From Desulfobacterales bacterium (GTDB lineage Bacteria > Desulfobacterota > Desulfobulbia > Desulfobulbales > BM004), in NCBI GenBank assembly GCA_012974315.1, contig JAAXQI010000015.1, positions 1 through 14,263 on the forward strand: a DNA stretch of 14,263 nt. The letters run 5' to 3'. The notes beneath the pieces are model-generated. The model worked only from the letters and a program-made list of their open reading frames with translations, had not been told where the DNA came from and searched no databases. Shown piece after piece: positions 1-7,155 of the stretch (position 1 is the first letter of the stretch; each line of letters starts with the position of its first letter). The position numbers were made by a program, and so were the translations under genes.

Positions 1-2
1 GT

Positions 3-113
3 ATTAAACGTGAATTAAAACGCCGCGAGTATTATGAGAAGCCGAGCGTGAAAAAGCGCCGGAAGCAGGCTGAAGCCAAGCGTAAAATGCGAAAGTTCAG
101 ACATCATTCATAA
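3..113 (+). CDS. rpsU: 30S ribosomal protein S21, C-terminal part (cut by window edge)
   Basis: Reading from base 3, the first 36 codons before the TAA at 111-113 give a very basic tail that begins IKRELKRREYYEKPSVKKR and ends RKFRHHS. This is the typical C-terminal half of bacterial S21, a small-subunit protein of about 65-70 residues that helps base pairing between the mRNA Shine-Dalgarno sequence and 16S rRNA. The start lies outside the window. A weak 5-bp hairpin (GCAGA/TCTGC, about 117-132) follows the stop but has no T-run, so read-through into the recombinase gene 59 nt downstream is plausible. The identification rests on the Lys/Arg-rich RREYYEKPSxKK signature. Confidence 0.9.
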   Translation: MKRELKRREYYEKPSVKKRRKQAEAKRKMRKFRHHS

Positions 114-172
114 AGCGCAGAGTATATTCTGCAGGCTCAGTCGGTGATATTGTTTCATAAATAACATGGTAA

Positions 173-1156
173 ATGGCTGACAGGGCAAAGAAAAAATACG
201 AGAAGCGCTCCCGTCCAAATGGGGGCGCTAATGTACCATCCCCAAAGCAGAATTTCTTTTATTCCTACCTGGATTTATTTCTCAAATACTTATCTGCAGA
301 ACTCCGTCTGGCACCAAATACCTATAATAAATCCTACCGCTACGATCTCAATTCCTTTGCAGCGTTCCTTGAAAAAAAGAATATTGAAGACCTGAAGCAA
401 ATAGATAAGTCCGATATCAGGGATTATATTTCCTGTTGCAGAAACAACCACCTTTCATCCCGTTCGATTTCCAGAAGAATATCTACGTTGAAAACCTTTT
501 TCAGGTTCCTCCTGGCTGAAAATTATATTGATTTTGATCCCACTTCCATGATCGAGCATCCCAAGCAGGGAAGAATTCTGCCTAAAACATTAACAGTTAA
601 TGAGGTAGATATTCTTTTGGCTGTTTCAGAAAATCTGGACCGGGGAAAGCTGCTTGAAGCCAGAAATCATGTGATGCTTCACCTGCTGTATGCCACAGGG
701 CTCAGGGTATCTGAACTTGTCAATCTGTCGCTTGTAAGTTTCAACCGTCACAGCGGCAATTTACGGGTGCTGGGCAAGGGAGGCAAGGAGAGACTTGTAC
801 CCATTGGAGAACAGGCCAGGGTACTGCTCGAGGAATACCTGGATGATATAAGGCCCAGGCTGCTGCACGGCAAAACAAGTCCTTCACTTTTTATAACCCG
901 ACAGGGTCGGGCCATGACAAGAAACCGTTATTGGCAGATATTGAAGGATATTGGCAGGCAGGCAGGCATCAATAAGAATGTCAGTCCCCATGGGCTCAGG
1001 CATTCTTTTGCAACGCATCTCCTGGAAAATGGAGCTGATCTCCGTTCAGTTCAGCTCATGCTGGGACATTCAGATATATCCACAACCCAGCTTTACACCC
1101 ATGTTGAGCGCAGCCGTCTCAAAAGTATTCACAAAAAATTCCACCCACGGGGATGA
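173..1156 (+). CDS. xerD: Tyrosine recombinase XerD
   Basis: This is a 327-residue site-specific tyrosine recombinase. The family acts with XerC at the dif site to resolve chromosome dimers at division. An N-terminal SAM-like core-binding domain spans about residues 27-115 and the catalytic domain about 135-325. Visible catalytic residues are R178 (ATGLRVSEL), K202 (GKGGKERLVP), H273 and R276 (HGLRHSFATHLL), H299 (MLGHSD) and the nucleophile Y308 (TTQLYTHV). The NGADLRSVQLMLGHSD segment and the C-terminal HPRG ending match XerD better than XerC. It is longer than the usual ~298 residues because of a Lys/Arg-rich N-terminal extension of about 25 residues. The ATG at 173 directly follows an in-frame TAA and no other ATG precedes the core domain, so this start is effectively forced, although no clear Shine-Dalgarno is seen. 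It sits 59 nt after rpsU and may be co-transcribed with it. Confidence 0.93.
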   Translation: MADRAKKKYEKRSRPNGGANVPSPKQNFFYSYLDLFLKYLSAELRLAPNTYNKSYRYDLNSFAAFLEKKNIEDLKQIDKSDIRDYISCCRNNHLSSRSISRRISTLKTFFRFLLAENYIDFDPTSMIEHPKQGRILPKTLTVNEVDILLAVSENLDRGKLLEARNHVMLHLLYATGLRVSELVNLSLVSFNRHSGNLRVLGKGGKERLVPIGEQARVLLEEYLDDIRPRLLHGKTSPSLFITRQGRAMTRNRYWQILKDIGRQAGINKNVSPHGLRHSFATHLLENGADLRSVQLMLGHSDISTTQLYTHVERSRLKSIHKKFHPRG

Positions 1157-1230
1157 TTGTTGGGGTGCATGTACTTCTGCATTTGCCTGTTGGCAATTAT
1201 GGGGCTATTGGATATTTTTTTATAAATATT

Positions 1231-1339
1231 GAAAATTGAAGATTGAAGATTGAAGATTATCAGTATATTAAGTTACTGATAAATCGCAGAAGATTTTTTT
1301 ACCTATAATCTTCAATGTTCAATTTCTCAAATCTTCAAT
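1231..1339. repeat. Palindromic cluster of 7-base repeats between xerD and the tRNA nucleotidyltransferase gene
   Basis: Three perfect tandem copies of TTGAAGA lie at 1236-1242, 1243-1249 and 1250-1256. The complementary unit TCTTCAA occurs at 1309-1315 and 1332-1338, with a one-base variant (TGTTCAA) at 1316-1322. As an inverted repeat, 1239-1260 pairs with 1305-1326 at 19 of 22 positions around a 44-nt loop. The loop contains a second hairpin (ATCAGTA 1259-1265 with TACTGAT 1274-1280) and a T7 run at 1294-1300. The stem is AT-rich, so it is not a classical rho-independent terminator. The cluster ends 10 nt before the next gene's ATG, so it lies in that gene's 5' leader if the two genes are co-transcribed. 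Confidence 0.85.
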
Positions 1340-1348
1340 GTATACAAC

Positions 1349-4000
1349 ATGGAAGTCATAACCACCCACATGAATGCTGACTTTGACAGCCTTGCCTCCA
1401 TGGTGGCTGCCAGGAAGTTCTACCCTGATGCGGTTATGGCATTTGCAGGCTCCCAGGAGAAGAACATCAGGGACTTCTTTGCCCAGTCAAGCCACTATTT
1501 TTTCGATTTCAAGCGCCAGAAGCAGATACCCCTCGATAAGGTTACAAAACTCATTCTTGTTGATACACGCCTGGCAGGACGGCTGGGGAATTTTGCCAAG
1601 TGTTTGAAAAACGAAAACATTGAACTCCATATATATGACCATCACCCGGACACCCCGGAAGATTTGAAGGGTGACGTGGAAGTCATCAGGGCGGTGGGTT
1701 CTACGTCGACTATTTTTGTCCAGTTGTTTCGCGAGAAGGCAATATCCATCACAAAAGATGAGGCAACACTTCTTTCCATGGGTATTTACGAGGATACCGG
1801 ATCGTTCAATTATGCAACCACAACGCCTGATGACCTTGAGGCAGCAGCCTGGCTTCTGGAGCAGGGAGCCAACCTGCATACCGTTTCCCAGTCTATTTCC
1901 CGGGAACTTACCGTTTACCAGCTGGGCCTCTTAAACGACCTCATAAAGTCGGCAATTAATTATACCATCCAGGGAATTGATATCATTGTAGCCAAGGTTG
2001 CCCTTAAAGAATATGTGGATGAATTTGCCTTGTTGGTCAGGCATTTTATGGTCATGGAAAACCTGAATGTCCTCTTTGCCCTTGCCGGGATGGAGGACAG
2101 GATCTATCTTATTGCGCGGAGCCGTGTGCCTGAGGTCAACGTTGGCGAGATTGCCAGGGATTTTGGTGGTGGCGGGCACGCCTCGGCAGCCTCGGCAACG
2201 GTGAAAAATATGACCATGATAGAAGCTGAGGAAAAGCTCGTCCGTCTTCTTAATAAGCATGTCCGTCCCCAGAGTCTGGCGGGAGAGTTAATGTCGCAAC
2301 CGGTTATTACTGCGCCGCCTGATATTTCCATAAAAAATGCCAACCAGGTTCTGACCCGATACAATATTACGGTGCTGCCCATTGTCGAGAAAAAGTCCAA
2401 GCTGCTCGGTATAATTTCCAGGCGGGTTGCAGAAAAGGCTATTTTTCATAACCTGGGGGATTTGCCTGTCAGTGACTATATGACCACGGATGTTCTTTCC
2501 CTGCCAAGTTCCGCATCATTGGCCGATATCCAGGAACTGATCATCGAACATCGTCAGCGCTTGATTCCAGTAGTGGACGATGATGAGTTGCAGGGAGTTA
2601 TCACCCGGACCGATCTGCTTAACCTGCTTATCGATGATCCGGCCCATCAGCCTAAAAATCTGATTTCTGCCGATGAACGCTCCTATGTTGAGCGGCACAG
2701 GAATGTAAGCAGTTTCCTTGCCGAGGTTCTCAACAAGGAGATGACTATTCTCCTGCGTACCATCGGGGAGGTGGCGGAAGAAAATGGGTATACTGCCTAT
2801 GCAGTGGGAGGGTTTGTCCGTGACCTTCTGCTGCGCATAAAAAATCTCGACCTGGATATTGTGGTTGAGGGCGATGGCATCAAATTTGCCAAGAAGCTTG
2901 CTGAGCACTTTGGAGCTGCAGTCCGCACCCATGAAAAATTCAGCACAGCTCTGGTTATTATGCCGAATGGGTTTAACATCGATGTGGCTACCGCCAGGCT
3001 GGAATATTATGAGTATCCTGCTGCCATGCCGACAGTAGAGCTTTCCTCCTTAAAACTTGATCTGTACCGCCGGGATTTTACCATCAATGCCATGGCCATT
3101 AATTTGAATTCTGAGAAGTTCGGCACTCTCGTAGATTTTTTCAACAGCCAGACAGATATAAAAGAGCGGCGTATAAGGATTCTGCACAATTTAAGCTTTG
3201 TGGAGGATCCCACACGTATTTTCAGGGCAATTCGTTTTGAACAGCGTATGGGATTTACCATTGGCAAGCATACGGAAAAGCTTCTGAAAAACGCGGTAAA
3301 AATGAACCTGTTCAACCGTTTTTTGGGGCATCGTTGTTTTACAGAGTTAAAACTTATCTTCTCAGAAGAGAATCCCATTCCAGCCATCCGCAGAATGGCT
3401 GAATTTGATTTGTTGAAATTTATCCTGCCCGGACTCAAGTTTGATAAGCGCATGGAGCATAATTTAACCGAAACTCAACGTGCTATGGCCTGGTATAAGC
3501 TTCTTTATCTTGATGAACCGTGCCAGCAGTGGCTGGTGTACCTGTTTGCCATCCTTGTGCATTCTACGCCCAGCGAGTTAAAGGTCTTCTGCACGAAATT
3601 TGAATTTGTGGAAAGTCATAAAAGCGAATTGTTAAAGGAAAAGGAAGCTGCCGACAAGATCCTCAAGGAGTTGAGCCGGACCAGGAGACTGCGCACCAGT
3701 GAGATTTACTGGCTGCTGCAGGAACGCAGTCATGAAAGCCTTCTCTATCTCATTGCCATGGCCAGAAAGAAAACAGCCAAGAAGGCGGTTTCATATTTTG
3801 TTACACACCTGCGGCATTATAAAACCTATATTCAGGGGGTGGACTTGAAGAAAATGGGTTATAAGAGCGGGCCAATCTATAAAACCATCCTGAATCATCT
3901 GCTTGAGGCTAAACTTGACGGAGAAGTGGAGAGCAGGGCAGATGAGATCAAATTTATCAAGCGTAACTATCCTTTAGAAAAAACAGAAAAAGCCAGGTAG
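1349..4000 (+). CDS. DHH–CBS–nucleotidyltransferase fusion, A-adding tRNA nucleotidyltransferase type
   Basis: The 883 residues carry three units. First is a DHH/DHHA1 phosphoesterase-like region at about 1-305, with TTHMNADFDSLAS (N9, D11, D13), VDTR (D72), DHH (97-99), GIYEDTGSF (D149) and GGGGHASAAS (273-282). Second are two CBS domains at about 313-365 and 374-430. Third is a class II tRNA nucleotidyltransferase/poly(A) polymerase head at about 465-635, with GGFVRD (487-492), metal-binding DLD (501-503), RRDFTINAMA (574-583) and the nucleotide-template EDxxR (619-623), then a helical body to the C-terminus. Enzymes of this layout in Aquifex and Geobacter-type bacteria add the terminal A of tRNA CCA, with a separate CC-adding enzyme. 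A CCA-adding or poly(A) polymerase role is not excluded. All DHH metal-ligand motifs look intact. The start gives the usual family N-terminus but has no visible Shine-Dalgarno. Confidence 0.9.
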   Translation: MEVITTHMNADFDSLASMVAARKFYPDAVMAFAGSQEKNIRDFFAQSSHYFFDFKRQKQIPLDKVTKLILVDTRLAGRLGNFAKCLKNENIELHIYDHHPDTPEDLKGDVEVIRAVGSTSTIFVQLFREKAISITKDEATLLSMGIYEDTGSFNYATTTPDDLEAAAWLLEQGANLHTVSQSISRELTVYQLGLLNDLIKSAINYTIQGIDIIVAKVALKEYVDEFALLVRHFMVMENLNVLFALAGMEDRIYLIARSRVPEVNVGEIARDFGGGGHASAASATVKNMTMIEAEEKLVRLLNKHVRPQSLAGELMSQPVITAPPDISIKNANQVLTRYNITVLPIVEKKSKLLGIISRRVAEKAIFHNLGDLPVSDYMTTDVLSLPSSASLADIQELIIEHRQRLIPVVDDDELQGVITRTDLLNLLIDDPAHQPKNLISADERSYVERHRNVSSFLAEVLNKEMTILLRTIGEVAEENGYTAYAVGGFVRDLLLRIKNLDLDIVVEGDGIKFAKKLAEHFGAAVRTHEKFSTALVIMPNGFNIDVATARLEYYEYPAAMPTVELSSLKLDLYRRDFTINAMAINLNSEKFGTLVDFFNSQTDIKERRIRILHNLSFVEDPTRIFRAIRFEQRMGFTIGKHTEKLLKNAVKMNLFNRFLGHRCFTELKLIFSEENPIPAIRRMAEFDLLKFILPGLKFDKRMEHNLTETQRAMAWYKLLYLDEPCQQWLVYLFAILVHSTPSELKVFCTKFEFVESHKSELLKEKEAADKILKELSRTRRLRTSEIYWLLQERSHESLLYLIAMARKKTAKKAVSYFVTHLRHYKTYIQGVDLKKMGYKSGPIYKTILNHLLEAKLDGEVESRADEIKFIKRNYPLEKTEKAR

Positions 4001-4038
4001 ACAAATATTTTCTCAAAAGTAAATCAATAGATATCCGG

Positions 4039-5358
4039 CTATTCCCTGTCCTCTTTGACGCGGTCCTGCATGTGGATATATGATCGGTGTTTAGGACCGA
4101 CATAGATCTGGCGCGGCCTGCCGATTCGCCAATTGGGGTCATCCCACATCTCTTTCCAGTGGGCTATCCAGCCCGGCAGCCTGCCCAGGGCGAACATTAC
4201 CGTGAACATATTGCTTGGAATACCCATGGCCCGGTAGACAATGCCGCTGTAAAAGTCGACATTGGGATAGAGATTACGTTCAATGAAATATTCATCATTG
4301 AGTGCCACCTCTTCCAACTCTTTGGCAATGTCAAGCAGCGGGTCAGAAAGTTTCAATGAGACAAGGACATCATCGCAGGCTTTTTTAATTATCTTGCCCC
4401 GGGGGTCATGATTCTTGTAAACCCGGTGGCCGAAGCCAACCAGTTTGAATGGATCGTTCGGGTCCTTTGCTTTTTTAATGTACTTTTCATAATCTCCGTC
4501 AGAGGCATAGATGTCTTCAAGCATCTCCACAACAGCCTGGTTGGCACCACCATGCAAGGGACCCCACAAGGCGCTGATTCCTGCAGAGATCGAGGCGTAA
4601 AGATTTACCCTGGCGCTGCCCACCAGCCGAACAGTGGAAGTTGAGCAGTTCTGTTCATGGTCGGCATGTAATATGAGAATTTTATTTAAGGCCGAAACCA
4701 CATCCTGGTTGATCACATAAGGCTTCACGGGAGAGTCAAACATCATGTTGAGAAAATTTGCACAGTAGGAGAGATCGTGCCTGGGGTATACTAAAGGCCA
4801 GCCCATTGATTTTTTATAGGTGAAAGCGGCAATGGTCCGGACTTTGGAGATAAGGCGTGTGGCCATGATGTCAATATCTTCAAACGGGTTTTCCGCCATT
4901 TCCGGGTAGAAATTGGAAAGTGAACTGACCATAGATGAGAGGATGGCCATGGGAGCTGTATTGGGCGGAAAGTGATCGAAAAAGTGAATCATATCCTCAT
5001 GGATCAGGGCGAAACCGCTGAGCAGCTGTTTGAATTTGCCCAGCTCATCCTCTGTAGGCAGAAATCCATGCAGCAGCAGATACGCTACTTCTACAAACGA
5101 GCAGTTGTCAGCCAGGTCGTTAATGGCATAGCCCCGGTAATTCAAGATACCTTGACTGCCCTCCAGGTAGGTAATCTCACTGGTGCAGGAGCCGGTATTC
5201 ATGTAGCCGCTGTCCAGGGTAATATGCCCGGTATCCTTGCGCAGATTACGTATATCAATTGCCTTTTCTCCCTCGGTTCCTTCAATAATCGGCAGGGAGT
5301 AAGTTTTGCCTTCTATGGTAAGCTCTGCAGTCTTGTCAGTAACAAATTTATTAATCAT
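4039..5358 (-). CDS. gltA: Citrate synthase
   Basis: This 439-residue protein condenses oxaloacetate with acetyl-CoA to give citrate at the entry to the TCA cycle. Numbered from the ATG at 5358, the catalytic residues are H269 (GPLHGGAN), H311 (GFGHRVYKNHDPR) and D368 (NVDFYSGI). The strongly conserved HADHEQNCSTSTVR block (231-244) is also present. Length and the N-terminal small domain match the hexameric, Gram-negative GltA type (E. coli 427 residues). The frame opens at a TTG (5367), but AAAAGG at 5368-5373 would abut it; the same motif lies 9 nt from the ATG at 5358, so that start is preferred. The gene is convergent with the tRNA nucleotidyltransferase gene (38-nt gap, no obvious terminator) and divergent from thiE. 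No other TCA gene is adjacent. Confidence 0.97.
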   Translation of the reverse strand: MINKFVTDKTAELTIEGKTYSLPIIEGTEGEKAIDIRNLRKDTGHITLDSGYMNTGSCTSEITYLEGSQGILNYRGYAINDLADNCSFVEVAYLLLHGFLPTEDELGKFKQLLSGFALIHEDMIHFFDHFPPNTAPMAILSSMVSSLSNFYPEMAENPFEDIDIMATRLISKVRTIAAFTYKKSMGWPLVYPRHDLSYCANFLNMMFDSPVKPYVINQDVVSALNKILILHADHEQNCSTSTVRLVGSARVNLYASISAGISALWGPLHGGANQAVVEMLEDIYASDGDYEKYIKKAKDPNDPFKLVGFGHRVYKNHDPRGKIIKKACDDVLVSLKLSDPLLDIAKELEEVALNDEYFIERNLYPNVDFYSGIVYRAMGIPSNMFTVMFALGRLPGWIAHWKEMWDDPNWRIGRPRQIYVGPKHRSYIHMQDRVKEDRE

Positions 5359-5367
5359 AATTATCAA

Positions 5368-5373
5368 CCTTTT
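5368..5373 (-). promoter_or_regulatory. Ribosome binding site deciding the gltA start
   Basis: On the minus strand AAAAGG lies 9 nt before the ATG at 5358 and directly touches the upstream TTG at 5367. This spacing favours the ATG. Confidence 0.55.
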
Positions 5374-5395
5374 CTATCAGTTCTGTCAGGGGAAC

Positions 5396-5424
5396 CATAT
5401 ACAATATGAGTGGTGCCCATTATA
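5396..5424 (-). promoter_or_regulatory. Possible gltA promoter -10 box and operator-like palindrome
   Basis: The minus strand has a perfect TATAAT at 5419-5424, about 60 nt before the gltA ATG. No good -35 hexamer sits 16-18 nt upstream of it, so an activator or other sigma factor might be needed. Just downstream, around the expected transcription start, lies the 13-bp palindrome CATAT-TGT-ATATG (5396-5408). Its position would suit a repressor site. Both calls are by eye. Confidence 0.3.
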
Positions 5425-5633
5425 GGTGTTGCCCGTGGCGAGATGTATAATTGAAGCTTCACCTGACCACCTCTGTTTTATAAATAAAATTATTTCTGTT
5501 GCTGGGATGACTTTTGGTTGCAAACTATTTATTATAGAGGAAAATGGATATGAGTGCAATACCTGCCGGAGGAGAGCTTTGTTTGAGGCTGAAAAAAAAT
5601 CGAGCAATTATTTAGATTTTTATGAGGAAATTG

Positions 5634-6305
5634 ATGTTCCCGAAACATGCAAGCTATCAGGGAAAACTAACTTTTTTCCGTGAAAATGTCACCATCTATC
5701 CTGTTTCCTGTGAACCTCTGGCAAATGGCCGTTCTGATATAGAGTGGCTTGAAGGAGTTCTTGCCGGAGGAGCAAAAATAGTACAGCTCAGGGATAAGTG
5801 TTCCGATGACCGTACCTTTTATCAAAAAGCCCTGGTTTTCAGGGAGAAAACAAATGAGGCAGGTGCATTGTTCATTGTCAACAATCGTGTTGATATTGCC
5901 TTGTTAGCTGGTGCTGACGGGGTCCACCTTGGTAATAATGACCTGCCGGTGGAAAAGGTGAGAGAATTTGGACCGGATCTGATTATCGGGGTGTCGTGCA
6001 ACAAGCAGGAGCAGGTAGCAACAGCAAAGGAGCGGGGTGGTTCCTACTTTAATATCGGACCCATTTATAGAACAGAAACGAAGAAAAACCTGACACCTTT
6101 TCTCGGGTCAGATGCAATTGAGTCGTTTTCTTCTCTTTGTGATCTGCCATTTACTGTGATGGGAGGGGTGAAACGGGAGCATATCCAGGAACTTGTTGCA
6201 AGGGGAGCACGACGCATTGCCGTTGTTACGGCCCTTACCCAGGCAAAGGATATAGCTGCAGAAACACGGAGCTGGATTAACGAAATTGATAAGGCATCCG
6301 CATAA
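5634..6305 (+). CDS. thiE: Thiamine-phosphate synthase
   Basis: The 223-residue TIM-barrel protein joins HMP pyrophosphate to the thiazole phosphate to form thiamine monophosphate. Family motifs, numbered from the ATG at 5634, are VQLRDK (50-55), the NNRVDIALLAGADGVHLG stretch (83-100) with DLP at 103-105, IGVS (118-121), GPIYRTETKK (142-151, phosphate/thiazole loop), VMGGV (175-179) and RIAVVTAL (194-201). An ATG at 5622 is also in frame. AGGA at 5625-5628 lies 5 nt before the ATG at 5634, and no Shine-Dalgarno precedes 5622, so the later start is chosen. TenI, a non-catalytic relative, is an alternative, but the TxTKK phosphate-loop motif favours ThiE. I found no TPP riboswitch (no CTGAGA core) in the 275 nt upstream. 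The next gene follows after 44 nt and is probably in the same transcript. Confidence 0.88.
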   Translation: MFPKHASYQGKLTFFRENVTIYPVSCEPLANGRSDIEWLEGVLAGGAKIVQLRDKCSDDRTFYQKALVFREKTNEAGALFIVNNRVDIALLAGADGVHLGNNDLPVEKVREFGPDLIIGVSCNKQEQVATAKERGGSYFNIGPIYRTETKKNLTPFLGSDAIESFSSLCDLPFTVMGGVKREHIQELVARGARRIAVVTALTQAKDIAAETRSWINEIDKASA

Positions 6306-6349
6306 CGATCGGATGAAAGAATGTAATTAAAGGAGAAACCCTTAAGTAT

Positions 6350-7021
6350 ATGGATATCCCGAAAACAATTGCTGAACGTAAGGATGATATACAATTTCTG
6401 ATGAAGTACGCTGTGCCTGAAGACCAGGTTGATACGGCAGAGGCTTTGTTGGAAAAATACGATTCTGATATTATTGCCTTGAATCTGTTACACAGTTTCT
6501 ATATCCATTTGCCCGAAGGCAAGGATGATTCTGTAAAAGCACTGCGTTTATTGACCCGCCGGCAGGGGATTTTTCTTCTCTGTGTTTCCACTGGTAATGA
6601 CTTGCATTACCTCTACCTGGTGAATAATGAGGCAGCTCATATAATAGGCACCCTGGCAGAAGGTATTGGAGATCAGCAATTGCTGGATTTATTGGGTTAT
6701 GCAAATAACGAAGAGGTGTTGACCCTGACAAAAAACCCTGAAAAGTTGCAGGAATATGAGCCATACACTCCTGACTCAAACCTGTGTCCTTCCTGTTATG
6801 CGGCTGAAGGGGAATTCCATACCCTTGGCTGCCCGGTTGAGATCTGTCCCTGGTGCAATGGACAGCTGACCTACTGCAATTGCAGGTTTGAAAAGCTGGA
6901 TATTGATGCCCTGGACAAGGTGGCACAGATAGAAAAACTGCAGGAATTGCTGGCGGAGGCGGGTAGAATTGCGTTTAAAAAGGAACACCGGCCCGGGTAT
7001 CCAACCATGGAGGATGAGTAG
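6350..7021 (+). CDS. Uncharacterised protein with a C-terminal Cys/His zinc-binding-type cluster
   Basis: This 223-residue soluble protein is not one I can name. It has no signal peptide or membrane segment. The N-terminal two-thirds (1-140) is mixed helix and strand, with a hydrophobic strand-like piece at 74-79 and 86-91. The C-terminal third holds eight potential metal ligands: C146, C149, H157, C161, C166, C169, C176 and C178, in the pattern CPSC-x7-H-x3-C-x4-CPWC-x6-CxC. That spacing suggests two zinc sites or one zinc ribbon with extra ligands. A charged helix (184-213) follows. An AAAGGAG motif at 6328-6334 lies about 15 nt before the ATG, farther than usual, and no better start codon was found. 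It follows thiE by 44 nt and ends 10 nt before a palindromic repeat cluster. Zinc binding is inferred from the motif only. Confidence 0.75.
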   Translation: MDIPKTIAERKDDIQFLMKYAVPEDQVDTAEALLEKYDSDIIALNLLHSFYIHLPEGKDDSVKALRLLTRRQGIFLLCVSTGNDLHYLYLVNNEAAHIIGTLAEGIGDQQLLDLLGYANNEEVLTLTKNPEKLQEYEPYTPDSNLCPSCYAAEGEFHTLGCPVEICPWCNGQLTYCNCRFEKLDIDALDKVAQIEKLQELLAEAGRIAFKKEHRPGYPTMEDE

Positions 7022-7030
7022 AAAGAGATA

Positions 7031-7120
7031 GTGACTAAAGTTTTGAGTGACTAAAGTGAACTAAAGTTTAAATATTTTTATAACTTTAGCCCACTTGTAA
7101 CTTTAGCTCACTTTAGACAC
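7031..7120. repeat. Palindromic cluster of CTAAAG repeats between two convergent genes
   Basis: CTAAAG occurs at 7035-7040, 7051-7056 and 7061-7066; its complement CTTTAG occurs at 7084-7089, 7101-7106 and 7111-7116. Two 22-nt arms, 7047-7068 and 7099-7120, pair at 20 of 22 positions around a 30-nt AT-rich loop. The cluster starts 10 nt after the stop of the zinc-ribbon gene and ends 35 nt before the stop of hflC, so it lies in the shared 3' region of two convergent genes. A role as a two-way transcript end is possible, though the stem is not GC-rich and lacks a clear T-tract. Its design matches the 7-base-repeat cluster at 1231-1339, but the unit differs. Confidence 0.85.
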
Positions 7121-7155
7121 TTTCCTTTCACTCGACCCCTTGACCCCTTGTGGTT

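Noticed and set aside
5406..5480. Possible TPP riboswitch upstream of thiE (GGTGCCC and ACCTGAC fragments)
   Set aside because: The CTGAGA core and the ordered TPP aptamer helices are absent; the fragments are isolated matches.
5426..5683. 85-codon plus-strand reading frame in the gltA–thiE gap
   Set aside because: No recognisable domain, it runs into thiE in another frame, and it has no ribosome binding site.
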